Of a stretch of 64,000 bases of DNA, positions 31,907-40,841 are shown in pieces; within the stretch, counting starts at the first letter, position 1; every line of letters starts with the position of its first letter. The DNA comes from an uncultured bacterium (GTDB lineage: Bacteria > Bacillota > Clostridia > UBA1381), in NCBI GenBank assembly GCA_905215805.1, contig CAJMRL010000007.1, positions 1 through 64,000 of the forward strand, given 5' to 3'. Below the pieces are notes generated by a model. The model did not search any database, was not told the DNA's origin, and saw nothing but the letters and a program-made list of their open reading frames with translations. Position numbers and translations under genes: made by a program.

Positions 31907-33638
31907 TTATATCATCTCCTTCCCTCATCTGCGAATTATATATTTCCTGATAAATCTCATTTCCGGCAAGAAGCTCTTCATGTGTCCCTATCGCATTGAT
32001 TTTACCATCATCCATAATTATGATTTTATCCGTATTCATTACCGATAATATACGCTGTGCAATAATAATTTTAGTTACGCTTTTCAGCTCAGAAAGAGCT
32101 TCTCTGATCTTTGCCTCTGTTGCTGTATCAACCGCGCTTGTAGAATCATCAAATATAAGTATCTTTGGATTTTTCAATAATGCTCTTGCAATACAAAGAC
32201 GCTGCTTCTGTCCTCCAGACACGTTAACTCCGCCCTGTCCGAGATCTGTTCCGAGTCCGTCCGGCATCTTTTCGATAAATTCCGCTGCACCGGACTTACG
32301 GCATGCTTCCCATATTTCATCATCATCGGCAGTCTTATTTCCCCACTGCAAATTTTCACGTATAGTTCCCGAAAAAAGAAGATTTTTCTGCAAAACAATT
32401 CCCACAGAATCTCTTAAAGCCGTAAGGTCATATTCCTTTACATTTCTGCCGCCAACATACACATTTCCTTTAGTTGCATCATATAATCTTGGAATGAGTT
32501 GGACAAGCGTTGTTTTAGAAGCTCCTGTTCCTCCAAGTATTCCTATCGTCTCCCCTTCCCTTATATGTAAATTAACATTGGAAAGAGCATATTCTTTAGC
32601 GTCTTCATGATATTTAAAGGATACATTTTCAAAATCTACCGAGCCGTTAGGCACTTCTTTAACCGCATTCTCCGGAGATAATAAATTCAGTTTTTCATCT
32701 ATAACTTCATTTATTCTTTCAGCACTTGCAAGAGACCTGGTAAGCAGAATAAAAACATTTGATATCATCATAAGAGAATTCATAACCTGTAAAACATAGC
32801 TCAAAAATCCGGTAAGCTCTCCAACCTGAAGCTTATCAGATATTATCATATTGCCGCCAAACCACATTATAAGCACAATTGCCGTATACATTGTAAACTG
32901 AAAAGCCGGAACGTTTAATACTGCATAGTGAAACGTCTTCTGACCCGTTACCATGAGATCATTATTTACATTATTAAATTTCTCTTCTTCATATTCTCCT
33001 CTTACAAATGCTTTTACCGCATATATTGCCGTAAGTCCTTCCTGAACAACATTGTTAAGCTTGTCCACAGCTTTTTGAAGAACCCCATACATCGGCGCTA
33101 CTTTATGTACGATAAAAAATAATATGCACGCAAGAATCGGGGTACTTATAAGGAAAACTATTGCTAATTTTGCATTCATCCATATTGAAAGCCCTATGCC
33201 CAATATTAGCATAACAGGTCCTCTTACCATAGGTCTCAAGCCGCCGTTTATAGAATTTTGTATTACCGTAACATCAGTTGTCATTCTGGTAACAAGTGAA
33301 GATGTATCAAAATGGTCCAAATTGGCAAAAGAATACTTTTGTACTTTTTCATATTGCGCCTCTCTTATTCTTGCTCCAAGACCATAAGATGCTCTTGCTG
33401 CATACCTTGCATATAAAAGACCGGTTATAAGAGATAAAACAGCACATATTCCCATTTGTATTCCCTTATTCATAATAAATGAAACATCATGCCGCGCTAC
33501 CCCAATATCAATTATATCGGCCATAAGTACCGGTATAACCAGCTCAAAACATGTTTCTATAAATACCAGTGCAGCTCCCGCTATCATAGATTTTTTGTAA
33601 GGGCCAAGATAATCCAGCATTCTTACCAATTGTTTCAT
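31884..33638 (-). CDS. Heterodimeric ABC exporter, degenerate-site half
   Basis: ABC half-transporter of 584 residues (membrane domain about 15-310, ATP domain about 340-570). The Walker A reads GGTGASKTT, with serine for the last glycine, and Walker B reads ILIFDDSTSAVD, with Asp for the catalytic Glu, while the signature VSGGQKQR is canonical. That is the usual split of one degenerate and one active ATP site in heterodimeric exporters. Start after CGGAGG. About 140 bases of leader precede it, with a possible small reading frame and a terminator. Confidence 0.93.
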   Translation of the reverse strand: MKQLVRMLDYLGPYKKSMIAGAALVFIETCFELVIPVLMADIIDIGVARHDVSFIMNKGIQMGICAVLSLITGLLYARYAARASYGLGARIREAQYEKVQKYSFANLDHFDTSSLVTRMTTDVTVIQNSINGGLRPMVRGPVMLILGIGLSIWMNAKLAIVFLISTPILACILFFIVHKVAPMYGVLQKAVDKLNNVVQEGLTAIYAVKAFVRGEYEEEKFNNVNNDLMVTGQKTFHYAVLNVPAFQFTMYTAIVLIMWFGGNMIISDKLQVGELTGFLSYVLQVMNSLMMISNVFILLTRSLASAERINEVIDEKLNLLSPENAVKEVPNGSVDFENVSFKYHEDAKEYALSNVNLHIREGETIGILGGTGASKTTLVQLIPRLYDATKGNVYVGGRNVKEYDLTALRDSVGIVLQKNLLFSGTIRENLQWGNKTADDDEIWEACRKSGAAEFIEKMPDGLGTDLGQGGVNVSGGQKQRLCIARALLKNPKILIFDDSTSAVDTATEAKIREALSELKSVTKIIIAQRILSVMNTDKIIIMDDGKINAIGTHEELLAGNEIYQEIYNSQMREGDDINGKADNR

Positions 33639-33658
33639 GAAATTCCTCCGTTCTGCAA

Positions 33659-33724
33659 CTAAAATTTATAAAAAATTACGGCATTTTTCTTATATAAAAA
33701 AATGCCGGAAAAATAACCAATCAC
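33659..33724 (-). CDS. Possible leader peptide of ABC exporter operon (21 aa)
   Basis: GTG start at 33724 with GGAG 6 bases upstream, 21 sense codons beginning VIGYFSGIF and stop TAG, 20 bases before the ABC exporter start. The frame runs right through the terminator hairpin at 33679-33707, so a translating or stalled ribosome would stop the hairpin forming. B. subtilis bmrCD has such a leader (BmrB) and attenuation. Composition is Phe/Tyr/Lys/Ile-rich. Short frames occur by chance in AT-rich DNA, so this is a candidate. Confidence 0.35.
   Translation of the reverse strand: MIGYFSGIFLYKKNAVIFYKF
33679..33707 (-). terminator. Leader terminator/attenuator before ABC exporter
   Basis: Minus strand: CGGCATTTTT and AAAAATGCCG form a 10-bp stem, followed by TAATTTTTT. 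It lies between the promoter (33784-33812) and the exporter start (33638), not after a gene, so it may attenuate the exporter operon. Confidence 0.6.
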
Positions 33725-33783
33725 TTAGAACTCCACATTCAAAGCAATTGATTATGTTTTCTGTTGTTTGAATATAATATATT

Positions 33784-33812
33784 ATTTTATAATACCTGTT
33801 TTTGGTTGTCAA
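33784..33812 (-). promoter_or_regulatory. Promoter of the ABC exporter operon
   Basis: Minus strand TTGACA (33807-33812), 17-base spacer, TAAAAT (33784-33789). It gives a leader of about 140 bases. Confidence 0.7.
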
Positions 33813-33892
33813 GATTATTAATAATTAATTCAAAAAAACTTCACAAATATATTGAAAAATTACTTTATTACATATTTTAATACAGCTATAAA

Positions 33893-35257
33893 CTACTTTA
33901 TTTTAATACAAAACTTCCCATCTATATCTGCTGTAAATGATAATGTTTTAATATATTTGTCTATAAACCTTTTTCTTTCTGCCTGTGTCGGTTCTATATG
34001 GCACCTCATATAAAGAGTATCCACAAAATGCCTGTAATCCATATCCGGCCATATACCTGTAGCATTAAACTCAGAAATAACCTCCAGCAAGGCTGTCTTT
34101 AATGCAAGATTTTTTATATCCTCAATATTTCCGGAGCAAAAATCGTCAATCGAACAATAGTATATACTATTTTCTTTTAGCACGCGTTTTATATTGGCAC
34201 CGCATTTGTCATACTCTATCATGACAATAAAATTCGCCTCCGGTAAAGATGATATGAGTCCCCAAAAATCCGAATCACTGGATACAAGTATAAAAGACTG
34301 AATATTTTCCTCATAAAAAGCCCGGCATACCCCTGCGGTCATCTTTATATCAACTAAGGACTTTGCATCTGTAACCCTTTCAACCTCGATCCTTTCAGTC
34401 TTGATATTAACCATTTTACTTAGCAACTTCCATGTATTATTTGTATGATAATCATCGTATAAAATAATTTTTTTAATTTTTGATATTTCTTCTTTATTAA
34501 GATTTTTTAAAACAGAATATAATTTATAAACATCAGAATTTTCACAATCCACAATAATAGCGGTCGATTCATTGTTATCTATAAAACGGTATATATTATT
34601 TTTTATTTCTTCATTAGCGTCCATCACTTTATCATTATCATCAAATACCCTGTTATGCAATTGATAAAGTATGGTTAAAAATTTTTTATCCGTATTGAAA
34701 ATATTTCCGCAGTCAAACGGCTTCCAATGTATATAAAGCTGAAACGGATAAAACATTATATTGTGCATATATTTTTTCCGCTCTTCCTTCAGAATTTTTA
34801 ATACTGCATCTTCATTGCTGCTATTACATCCAGGAATAATAAATAAATCTTTTATATACTCCCATGGTACCCATTCGGGAATTAAGGATTTACACTGTAA
34901 AATATTTTCATTTATAAGCTGATTGATTTTAATTAAATATTTATCTATTGTAGTATTTACCTGTATTATCCTTATTCCATTATTTTCTAACCATTTGATA
35001 TCATCCGCATTAAAATACTCAATCTTATCAAGATTTTTCAATTCATACTTGATTGCGCTGTCTATATATGAATATTTCTGCATCATCATTGACCGTATTG
35101 TGTTTAAAATACGTATAATGCGTGCTTCCTTGCTGTTGTACATTTCATCAATTATTTCCTTGCAGTCCTGAGAATAACGTTTTTGCAGCGCCTCATCCCT
35201 GACTCCTATCATATACGCCAGACGAGTTACAATCTCTTTTTTTAAAGTCCTCATCAT
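33893..35257 (-). CDS. NYN-domain (PIN-like) protein of unknown role
   Basis: A 454-residue cytosolic protein. Residues about 232-375 look like a NYN/PIN-like nuclease domain: IIVDCENSDVYKLYSVL (first Asp), ILYDDYH, SLVDIKMTAGVCRAFYEE (middle Asp) and FILVSSDSDFWGLISSL (last Asp pair), the usual acidic metal site. The first 230 residues are charged and helical with no known fold that I recognise; the last 80 (NLALKTALLEVISEF to the end) may be a small helical domain. NYN domains cleave RNA in some families. Single gene, AT-rich surroundings, GGGGAGG directly before the ATGATG start, so the second ATG may be used. Confidence 0.75.
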   Translation of the reverse strand: MMRTLKKEIVTRLAYMIGVRDEALQKRYSQDCKEIIDEMYNSKEARIIRILNTIRSMMMQKYSYIDSAIKYELKNLDKIEYFNADDIKWLENNGIRIIQVNTTIDKYLIKINQLINENILQCKSLIPEWVPWEYIKDLFIIPGCNSSNEDAVLKILKEERKKYMHNIMFYPFQLYIHWKPFDCGNIFNTDKKFLTILYQLHNRVFDDNDKVMDANEEIKNNIYRFIDNNESTAIIVDCENSDVYKLYSVLKNLNKEEISKIKKIILYDDYHTNNTWKLLSKMVNIKTERIEVERVTDAKSLVDIKMTAGVCRAFYEENIQSFILVSSDSDFWGLISSLPEANFIVMIEYDKCGANIKRVLKENSIYYCSIDDFCSGNIEDIKNLALKTALLEVISEFNATGIWPDMDYRHFVDTLYMRCHIEPTQAERKRFIDKYIKTLSFTADIDGKFCIKIK

Positions 35258-35464
35258 TCCTCCCCTTTCTTTTGATTATGACTTGTAAGTATACATAACT
35301 TTTATAATGTATGCAGCTTAATAAAATAGCTATTCATATATACAATATATTATAAATAATCTTATATAATAAATATTTTTACAATTAACCTATAATCAAT
35401 TTTATCAAAAAACAACAGAATAAAAAAACTAATAATAAATAATCCGGAAAAATAAAATATACGA

Positions 35465-35555
35465 GGCTGCCACTTTTAGCGCAGAAATTTTAAAGGCAGC
35501 AAAAACCTTTAAACTATCTATGCTAAAAGCGACAGCCCTATGAACTCCTTAATGC
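35465..35555. repeat. Dispersed palindromic repeat, copy 1
   Basis: Arms 35465-35481 and 35521-35537 (GGCTGTCGCTTTTAGCA on the minus strand) form a 17-bp stem whose two mismatches become G-U pairs in minus-strand RNA; an inner TTTAAAGG/CCTTTAAA hairpin fills the loop. The sequence 35533-35555 recurs inverted (20 of 23) in the repeat at 61051-61226. It lies 18-108 bases beyond the flavodiiron gene stop and may serve as its terminator. The rest of the 315-base gap up to 35258 is AT-rich with nothing else recognisable. Confidence 0.6.
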
Positions 35556-35572
35556 AATATCCCTTGTAAAAT

Positions 35573-36736
35573 TTACGCAAGAAGTTCGTCTGCCATAGCT
35601 TCCATTTCCGCTATAGTATCCGAATTTACAGATGACTTTATGGAAACTTTATTTTCACAAATCGTTATCTTTTTCATTCCTTCAAAATATGCTCTCATAA
35701 GCTTATTGGCAACCGGAGCCCATGTACCGTTTTCCATCAAAGCTACCTTACGGTTCTGGAAATTCTTTATTTTAAGATGATACAGAAAATCTTCCATAGC
35801 AGGGAAAAGAGAAGCATCGTAAGTAGCGCTGCACACGACAAGCTTATCATAGCGATACGCATCCTCAACTGCTTCGGACAAGTCAGCTCGTGACAGATCC
35901 ATCACAACTACTTTCTCTTCTCCTTTTTTTCTGAGTATATCTGCAAAAATCTCAGCTGCCTTTGCTGTATTTCCATGTATCGAAGCATAAGCAACCAATG
36001 TTCCTTTATCCTCAGGCTCATAAGTACTCCATGTATTATATTTATCTATATAATATTCAAGATGTTCTTTTAATACAGGACCATGCAGCGGACATATCAT
36101 TTTTATATCAAGCGCCGCAGCTTTTTTAAGCAGAGCCTGTACCTGAGCGCCATATTTCCCAACTATATTTATATAATATCTTCTTCCCTCACATGTCCAT
36201 TCTTCATCAGTATCAAGAGTTCCAAACTTTCCGAAAGCATCTGCCGAGAACAATATTTTTTCACTCGCTTCATAGGCAACCATTACCTCCGGCCAATGCA
36301 CCATAGGAGCCATTACAAACGTAAGCTTATGCGCTCCGAGATCAAGTGTATCTCCTTCTTTTACAACTACCTTTCTATCTGTTATATCAATATCAAAAAA
36401 ACGGTCATACATTGTAAATGTTTTTGCATTGCCTACGATTTTAACATTTGGATATTTTTCTATCAATTTTCCTATGTTTCCCGAATGGTCAGGTTCCATA
36501 TGAGATATCACCAAATAATCAAGCTCTCTTCCCCCAAGAGCGTCCTCAACCTTTTGTAACCATTCCTCATAAACGCGCTTGTCCGCAGTATCCATGAGAC
36601 AGGTTTTATCATCCATGATCAAATATGAGTTATATGATACTCCATTTGGAACAGGGTATTGGCTCTCAAATAAATCTATATTTTTATCATCACAGCCCAC
36701 ATATATTATTGAGTCTGAAATATCTATATTGCTCAT
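35573..36736 (-). CDS. Flavodiiron protein (FprA-type A flavoprotein)
   Basis: Cytosolic oxygen and/or NO reductase of anaerobes, 387 residues. Metallo-beta-lactamase-like di-iron domain (about 1-250) with SHMEPDHSG (HxExDH), and further His/Asp ligands in MVHWPEVMV, FSADAFG and PLHGPV; then a flavodoxin domain (about 255-385; VAYASIHGNTAKAA, FMN site). The start ATG at 36736 has GGAGG 8 bases upstream; an upstream in-frame ATG lacks one. Together with rubrerythrin and Hcp it forms the window's oxidative/nitrosative defence set. Confidence 0.94.
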   Translation of the reverse strand: MSNIDISDSIIYVGCDDKNIDLFESQYPVPNGVSYNSYLIMDDKTCLMDTADKRVYEEWLQKVEDALGGRELDYLVISHMEPDHSGNIGKLIEKYPNVKIVGNAKTFTMYDRFFDIDITDRKVVVKEGDTLDLGAHKLTFVMAPMVHWPEVMVAYEASEKILFSADAFGKFGTLDTDEEWTCEGRRYYINIVGKYGAQVQALLKKAAALDIKMICPLHGPVLKEHLEYYIDKYNTWSTYEPEDKGTLVAYASIHGNTAKAAEIFADILRKKGEEKVVVMDLSRADLSEAVEDAYRYDKLVVCSATYDASLFPAMEDFLYHLKIKNFQNRKVALMENGTWAPVANKLMRAYFEGMKKITICENKVSIKSSVNSDTIAEMEAMADELLA

Positions 36737-36767
36737 TGTAATAACCTCCAAATCATAATCTGATATC

Positions 36768-36796
36768 ATTATACCTCATTTTATGCTATTCGTCAA
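36768..36796 (-). promoter_or_regulatory. Promoter of the flavodiiron gene
   Basis: Minus strand TTGACG (36791-36796), 17-base spacer, TATAAT (36768-36773), 32 bases before the start codon. Confidence 0.8.
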
Positions 36797-36823
36797 TATG
36801 TACCTTGGAAATTTGTTATATTT

Positions 36824-39800
36824 TTATCTAATGACTTTAACATATTCGGCACAAGGCTTATCATCTTTATCCCATATGAATGAAATTATACAATCAGCGC
36901 TTTCCATAATGTCTACAGACACTTCTTCGTCTATCATTTCTACTGGATAACCGGACAATCCCAGCAGTCTTCCTTGGTGATATTGAGCAATGTACAGCTT
37001 AGCATCTTGTATAGGTTCTTTACCTTCATTAAGGATTGCCGATACAGCAAAGCCTCCGTCTTCATTATACGAAGCGCTTAACGTATATGGCATTGCAGCT
37101 TCGGCATCCGGTGAAGCCGTAGGTGTTGATACAGGAGCCGTAGGTTCTATTTTTTCATTTGACATAACGACACTCTTATTTATAATATCTTTATATGCCA
37201 GCAGCCTGACAGTTGAATCTTCATATCCATTCGCCTTTATACTCATATCATAAAATCCCGAAGGTATAATAAAATTTGCTTCTCCGTCAGCATCTGTCAG
37301 CATACTTAATCCGCTTACAGCAATCTCTGCGCCGCTGACAATAATGCCATTTTCATCACTTACAGTGACATTTACATCGCTAATTGCTGTTTCTACTGTG
37401 TATAGCTGAAAATCATCTATATATACCGCTGCTTTGCTGCCGCTGTTAAACGGTCTCTCTTCTGCCAAGACTGCTATCTCGGTGATTCCGTCTTCCGAGC
37501 CGATAACATTCAGCTTTTGTATTGATATTATATTTCCGCTTTCATCTAAAATAAATCTATAATACGCTCCATCATTATATATAAGCCTATACTCGTACCA
37601 TGTATCGTTTTCTATACCAAGATTTGACGCCGATATTGTGTCAATAGTGCCGTTAGAATCGCTGATTTCAAGATATGCTGTATTGGCATTTCCCTCTGTT
37701 GTGAGAGACGGAATGCAAACCTTCATAGCAAGTACATTGTCTGATTCATTCGTTAACGGAAGCGGTCTGCTGAAGCTCATATAAGCATGTCTTCCCGGAT
37801 TACCGAAACGACCGTTGCTCGCGACTAAATATTTGTTATCTCCATTTTGAACGACTTCAAATCCCGTTCCATTGTCTCCTCCGTTATCTCTTTTATTAAC
37901 AGTATAAACTATCCCTCCGATAGACTGCGACTGAATATTTTTAGTCTGCAGCATTACAAAGCCATTATACTTATCCTCTGAGAAACTATCGTTTACTTCA
38001 TAATATACCTCTTGACGATCTTCCAATATAAAGTTCAAACCATTTTCATCCGCATACTCATACATTGCGCTGCCTTCATAGCAATGCAATTCTATCCCTA
38101 AAAAGCTGTTTTCACCTATATATGACACATTATCATATACATATAATACCGTTATAGATGTATCTTCAAGCGCACCCGCCGCTATTCCTGTTACAGCCGT
38201 ACTGTTTATTTCCGATGGGATAATTGCTTCTTCAGAATTTCCGTTATATCCTGTTATATTTCCATCTTCGTCACATATAAAATCTGTATTGACCTTTACT
38301 TCAAAGCTCTCCTCGTAATTTCCGCATACTACCTTTACCGTCTGAATTCCAGCTATAGTTTTATCATAGCCTACAACTGAATAATCCTCTGTCTCTTTAG
38401 TAGTTCCGTCATTATAGCTTGCGATAACCTTTAATCCTGTTATGTCAAGCTCCTCTCCTACATTATATTCGGTTTTTACCGGAGGAACTATGCTTATCCC
38501 TATTTGTCTTGGGTTAAAGATTTCCTCTGACAGATAAAAACCTACATGAGGAGGCTGATTATATGCGCTTTGCTCTGCTGCAATTCCGCTCCTGTAAACA
38601 GGATCGTGCATAAGAGTAGGCAGCTTATACTTCGTCAAATCTGTTGTTGTGTATACTCGCAAGCTTGAACCATCAGAAGACGCAACAACGATCTCTTCTC
38701 TCCAATCCCCAAATAAATCCGCCTGCAAACACGGTACTGCCTTTGTACCATTTACCGTAGTGCATCCGTCAGCACTGAATATTGCTTCCATTTTGCTTCC
38801 GTTCCAAGAATATATCTGCGGAGTATAATCTCTATCACTTGGATGATTAAGTGTCTCTTCATAAAGATCCGAATCCCAGAAAATACGGAAATTCTGCCCT
38901 ATATCGACCGGAGCTTCACCGAATACTCCATTACCGTTTGCGATATATTTTCCCGCTTTACTGCTCGCTGTCTGATAATATCCTCCCATTCCTACGTTAG
39001 CCATTAGCCCTCGTCCTGTGTCATCGGTACCATCCGCATGAAAAAGTATTTCACCCGTAGCCGGATCCATAACCGTCTGACCGTATTGATATGCCGTTCC
39101 GTCTGTAAATGTTCCCACGCTTTCATGTACCGTAAAATATTCTAAGCCCTTATGTGTAGGATCGTAATCTCCTATATGGAGCGCATCACCGTGACCGCCT
39201 CCGGCACACCACTTCTTAACAAAATTATTCTCATCATCAACTTCAACGCACAGCGAACCGGAAATAACCTCATCCATTCCGTCATCATCAACATCTGCCA
39301 CAGTCATATTATGATTTCCGTTTCCTATAAGCTTTTCATTCCCCGACACATATCCCGGCTGCCCCTTATAAGTATCAAAATTATATTCGCAGCTCAATCT
39401 TCCGTTTTCAAATTTTACTCCGCATATTGCCGTTCTTCCGACCGAACTGTTACCTCTTTGGGTATAATATCCGCGCCAATAAACCGCATATGGATTTATA
39501 CCGTCAAGATATGCTACATCTGCTATAAAGCGGTTACAGCGGTTTCCCGAATTATCTCCAAAAGTTAACGCACTAACTCTTTGTGTCGGCAAATTTATAG
39601 TATCTACCGCCTCTCCTGTTTCTCCGTTAAAAACTGTAAGGAATTCTTCGCCTTCTATAATTAATCCGTATCCGGGTATGCGGTAATCTATATTTTCATT
39701 TTCTGAATCACTTATATTATATATATTGGGATTTGTTTGAGGATCTGCCGCATTGGATACATAATTTCCAGCCGTATCCTTTGAGCCTAACGACGTCTGG

Positions 39801-40558
39801 CAAATCATTTCCGCCTTTCCGTCACCGTCAAAATCATAGACCAGGAATTGCACTGTATGAGCACTTGAGTATACATTTTTTCCAAGATTTATTTCATTAT
39901 CCCAGAACTTCGTACCGTCAAGCTCATATGCAGAAAATCTCACCGTACCCGAATAAGCCGGCTCTCCTGGACTTCCTACATCCTTTTCTGTCGAAACCCA
40001 CTTTACTATGAGCTCATACTCCCCATCTCCGTCAAGATCACCGCATGATGTATCTGCTGGAGAAAATTCAAGATTCATCGATGCTTCATTTCCGGCAGAA
40101 TCCTGATAATATACAGTTTCTGCTTCAGGTTTTTCAAGCGGTATTTCCGTGTAATTGCTTTGCCATGCAGAAACAGGCTCACAAATATCCCCGCCTTCTA
40201 TTGCAACAGAATATTTATCATATATCGTGCCGTCTGCATCTAAATAATTTGTACTATCTTCTATTTTTGCTATTTCTTCCCCATTTTTATACAAAATATA
40301 ATCCGGAGCATTGACGAGGTCCATAACGCTGCATTCATTTCCAAGCATCCTCCAAGATAGAAATACTCCATCTTCTGTATTTACAGCTACAAGTCCCCTG
40401 CCCAAGCTTTCCATCATTCTGGTATGATCACTGCCGTCATAATTATATGTAATTTCCGTAAGAGCATCATACTCACCCATAGCTGCAGCATCAAAAACAA
40501 AATTTATGCCGGAAAACGCTACAGCAACTGCTACAATTCCGCCTGTTATCTTTAACAT
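36824..40558 (-). CDS. Secreted PL11 rhamnogalacturonan lyase, multidomain
   Basis: Cuts the rhamnose-galacturonate backbone of rhamnogalacturonan I. From the ATG at 40558 (AAGGAGAG upstream) the 1244-residue protein has a signal-like N terminus (MLKITGGIVAVAVAFSGINF), then the PL11 eight-blade propeller (about 20-690; SLGRGLVAVNTEDGVFLSWRML, calcium-site repeats DLDGDGEYELIVKW, DFDGDGKAEMICQT, VADVDDDGMDEVI, GDYDP, DLFGDWREEIV). After it come an Ig-like Big_3 domain (about 690-760), a BspA-type LRR piece (about 770-830), a LamG-like module (about 840-1030), a carboxypeptidase-regulatory-like domain (about 1040-1120), a Pro/Thr/Ala linker and a C-terminal 85 residues. No sortase, dockerin or SLH signal is visible. 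Divergent from the YetA-like lyase. Confidence 0.92.
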   Translation of the reverse strand: MLKITGGIVAVAVAFSGINFVFDAAAMGEYDALTEITYNYDGSDHTRMMESLGRGLVAVNTEDGVFLSWRMLGNECSVMDLVNAPDYILYKNGEEIAKIEDSTNYLDADGTIYDKYSVAIEGGDICEPVSAWQSNYTEIPLEKPEAETVYYQDSAGNEASMNLEFSPADTSCGDLDGDGEYELIVKWVSTEKDVGSPGEPAYSGTVRFSAYELDGTKFWDNEINLGKNVYSSAHTVQFLVYDFDGDGKAEMICQTSLGSKDTAGNYVSNAADPQTNPNIYNISDSENENIDYRIPGYGLIIEGEEFLTVFNGETGEAVDTINLPTQRVSALTFGDNSGNRCNRFIADVAYLDGINPYAVYWRGYYTQRGNSSVGRTAICGVKFENGRLSCEYNFDTYKGQPGYVSGNEKLIGNGNHNMTVADVDDDGMDEVISGSLCVEVDDENNFVKKWCAGGGHGDALHIGDYDPTHKGLEYFTVHESVGTFTDGTAYQYGQTVMDPATGEILFHADGTDDTGRGLMANVGMGGYYQTASSKAGKYIANGNGVFGEAPVDIGQNFRIFWDSDLYEETLNHPSDRDYTPQIYSWNGSKMEAIFSADGCTTVNGTKAVPCLQADLFGDWREEIVVASSDGSSLRVYTTTDLTKYKLPTLMHDPVYRSGIAAEQSAYNQPPHVGFYLSEEIFNPRQIGISIVPPVKTEYNVGEELDITGLKVIASYNDGTTKETEDYSVVGYDKTIAGIQTVKVVCGNYEESFEVKVNTDFICDEDGNITGYNGNSEEAIIPSEINSTAVTGIAAGALEDTSITVLYVYDNVSYIGENSFLGIELHCYEGSAMYEYADENGLNFILEDRQEVYYEVNDSFSEDKYNGFVMLQTKNIQSQSIGGIVYTVNKRDNGGDNGTGFEVVQNGDNKYLVASNGRFGNPGRHAYMSFSRPLPLTNESDNVLAMKVCIPSLTTEGNANTAYLEISDSNGTIDTISASNLGIENDTWYEYRLIYNDGAYYRFILDESGNIISIQKLNVIGSEDGITEIAVLAEERPFNSGSKAAVYIDDFQLYTVETAISDVNVTVSDENGIIVSGAEIAVSGLSMLTDADGEANFIIPSGFYDMSIKANGYEDSTVRLLAYKDIINKSVVMSNEKIEPTAPVSTPTASPDAEAAMPYTLSASYNEDGGFAVSAILNEGKEPIQDAKLYIAQYHQGRLLGLSGYPVEMIDEEVSVDIMESADCIISFIWDKDDKPCAEYVKVIR

Positions 40559-40624
40559 TTTTCTCTCCTTACATAAAACAATTTTTTTGAATATAATCCC
40601 CAATATATTTGATATCTATCTAAA

Positions 40625-40653
40625 ATTATATCACAAATTTGCATAAAGGTCAA
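40625..40653 (-). promoter_or_regulatory. Promoter of the PL11 lyase
   Basis: Minus strand TTGACC (40648-40653), 17-base spacer, TATAAT (40625-40630), about 67 bases before the ATG. Confidence 0.75.
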
Positions 40654-40768
40654 CTTTAATTGAATAATCTCCGTTTTAATCTTATTTGATAAAATCTTAT
40701 TTGTATTATTTAGCTGCCGAAAAAACATAAAAATAACCCAAATACTTTAGGCATTTTATATAAAACTC

Positions 40769-40797
40769 TTGAATTTTTTTATTTTATATGGTATTAT
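40769..40797 (+). promoter_or_regulatory. Promoter of the YetA-like lyase operon
   Basis: TTGAAT (40769-40774), 17-base spacer, TATTAT (40792-40797), 44 bases before the start codon. Confidence 0.65.
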
Positions 40798-40841
40798 AAA
40801 AATATATTGGAGTATATTTTATTTTAAGAGAGGTAAACAAT

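Noticed and set aside
35258..35464. AT-rich gap upstream of the NYN gene checked for small genes or RNAs
   Set aside because: No ribosome-site-bearing frame, strong hairpin or clear promoter was found in it beyond short ATACAT/ATGTAT repeats.
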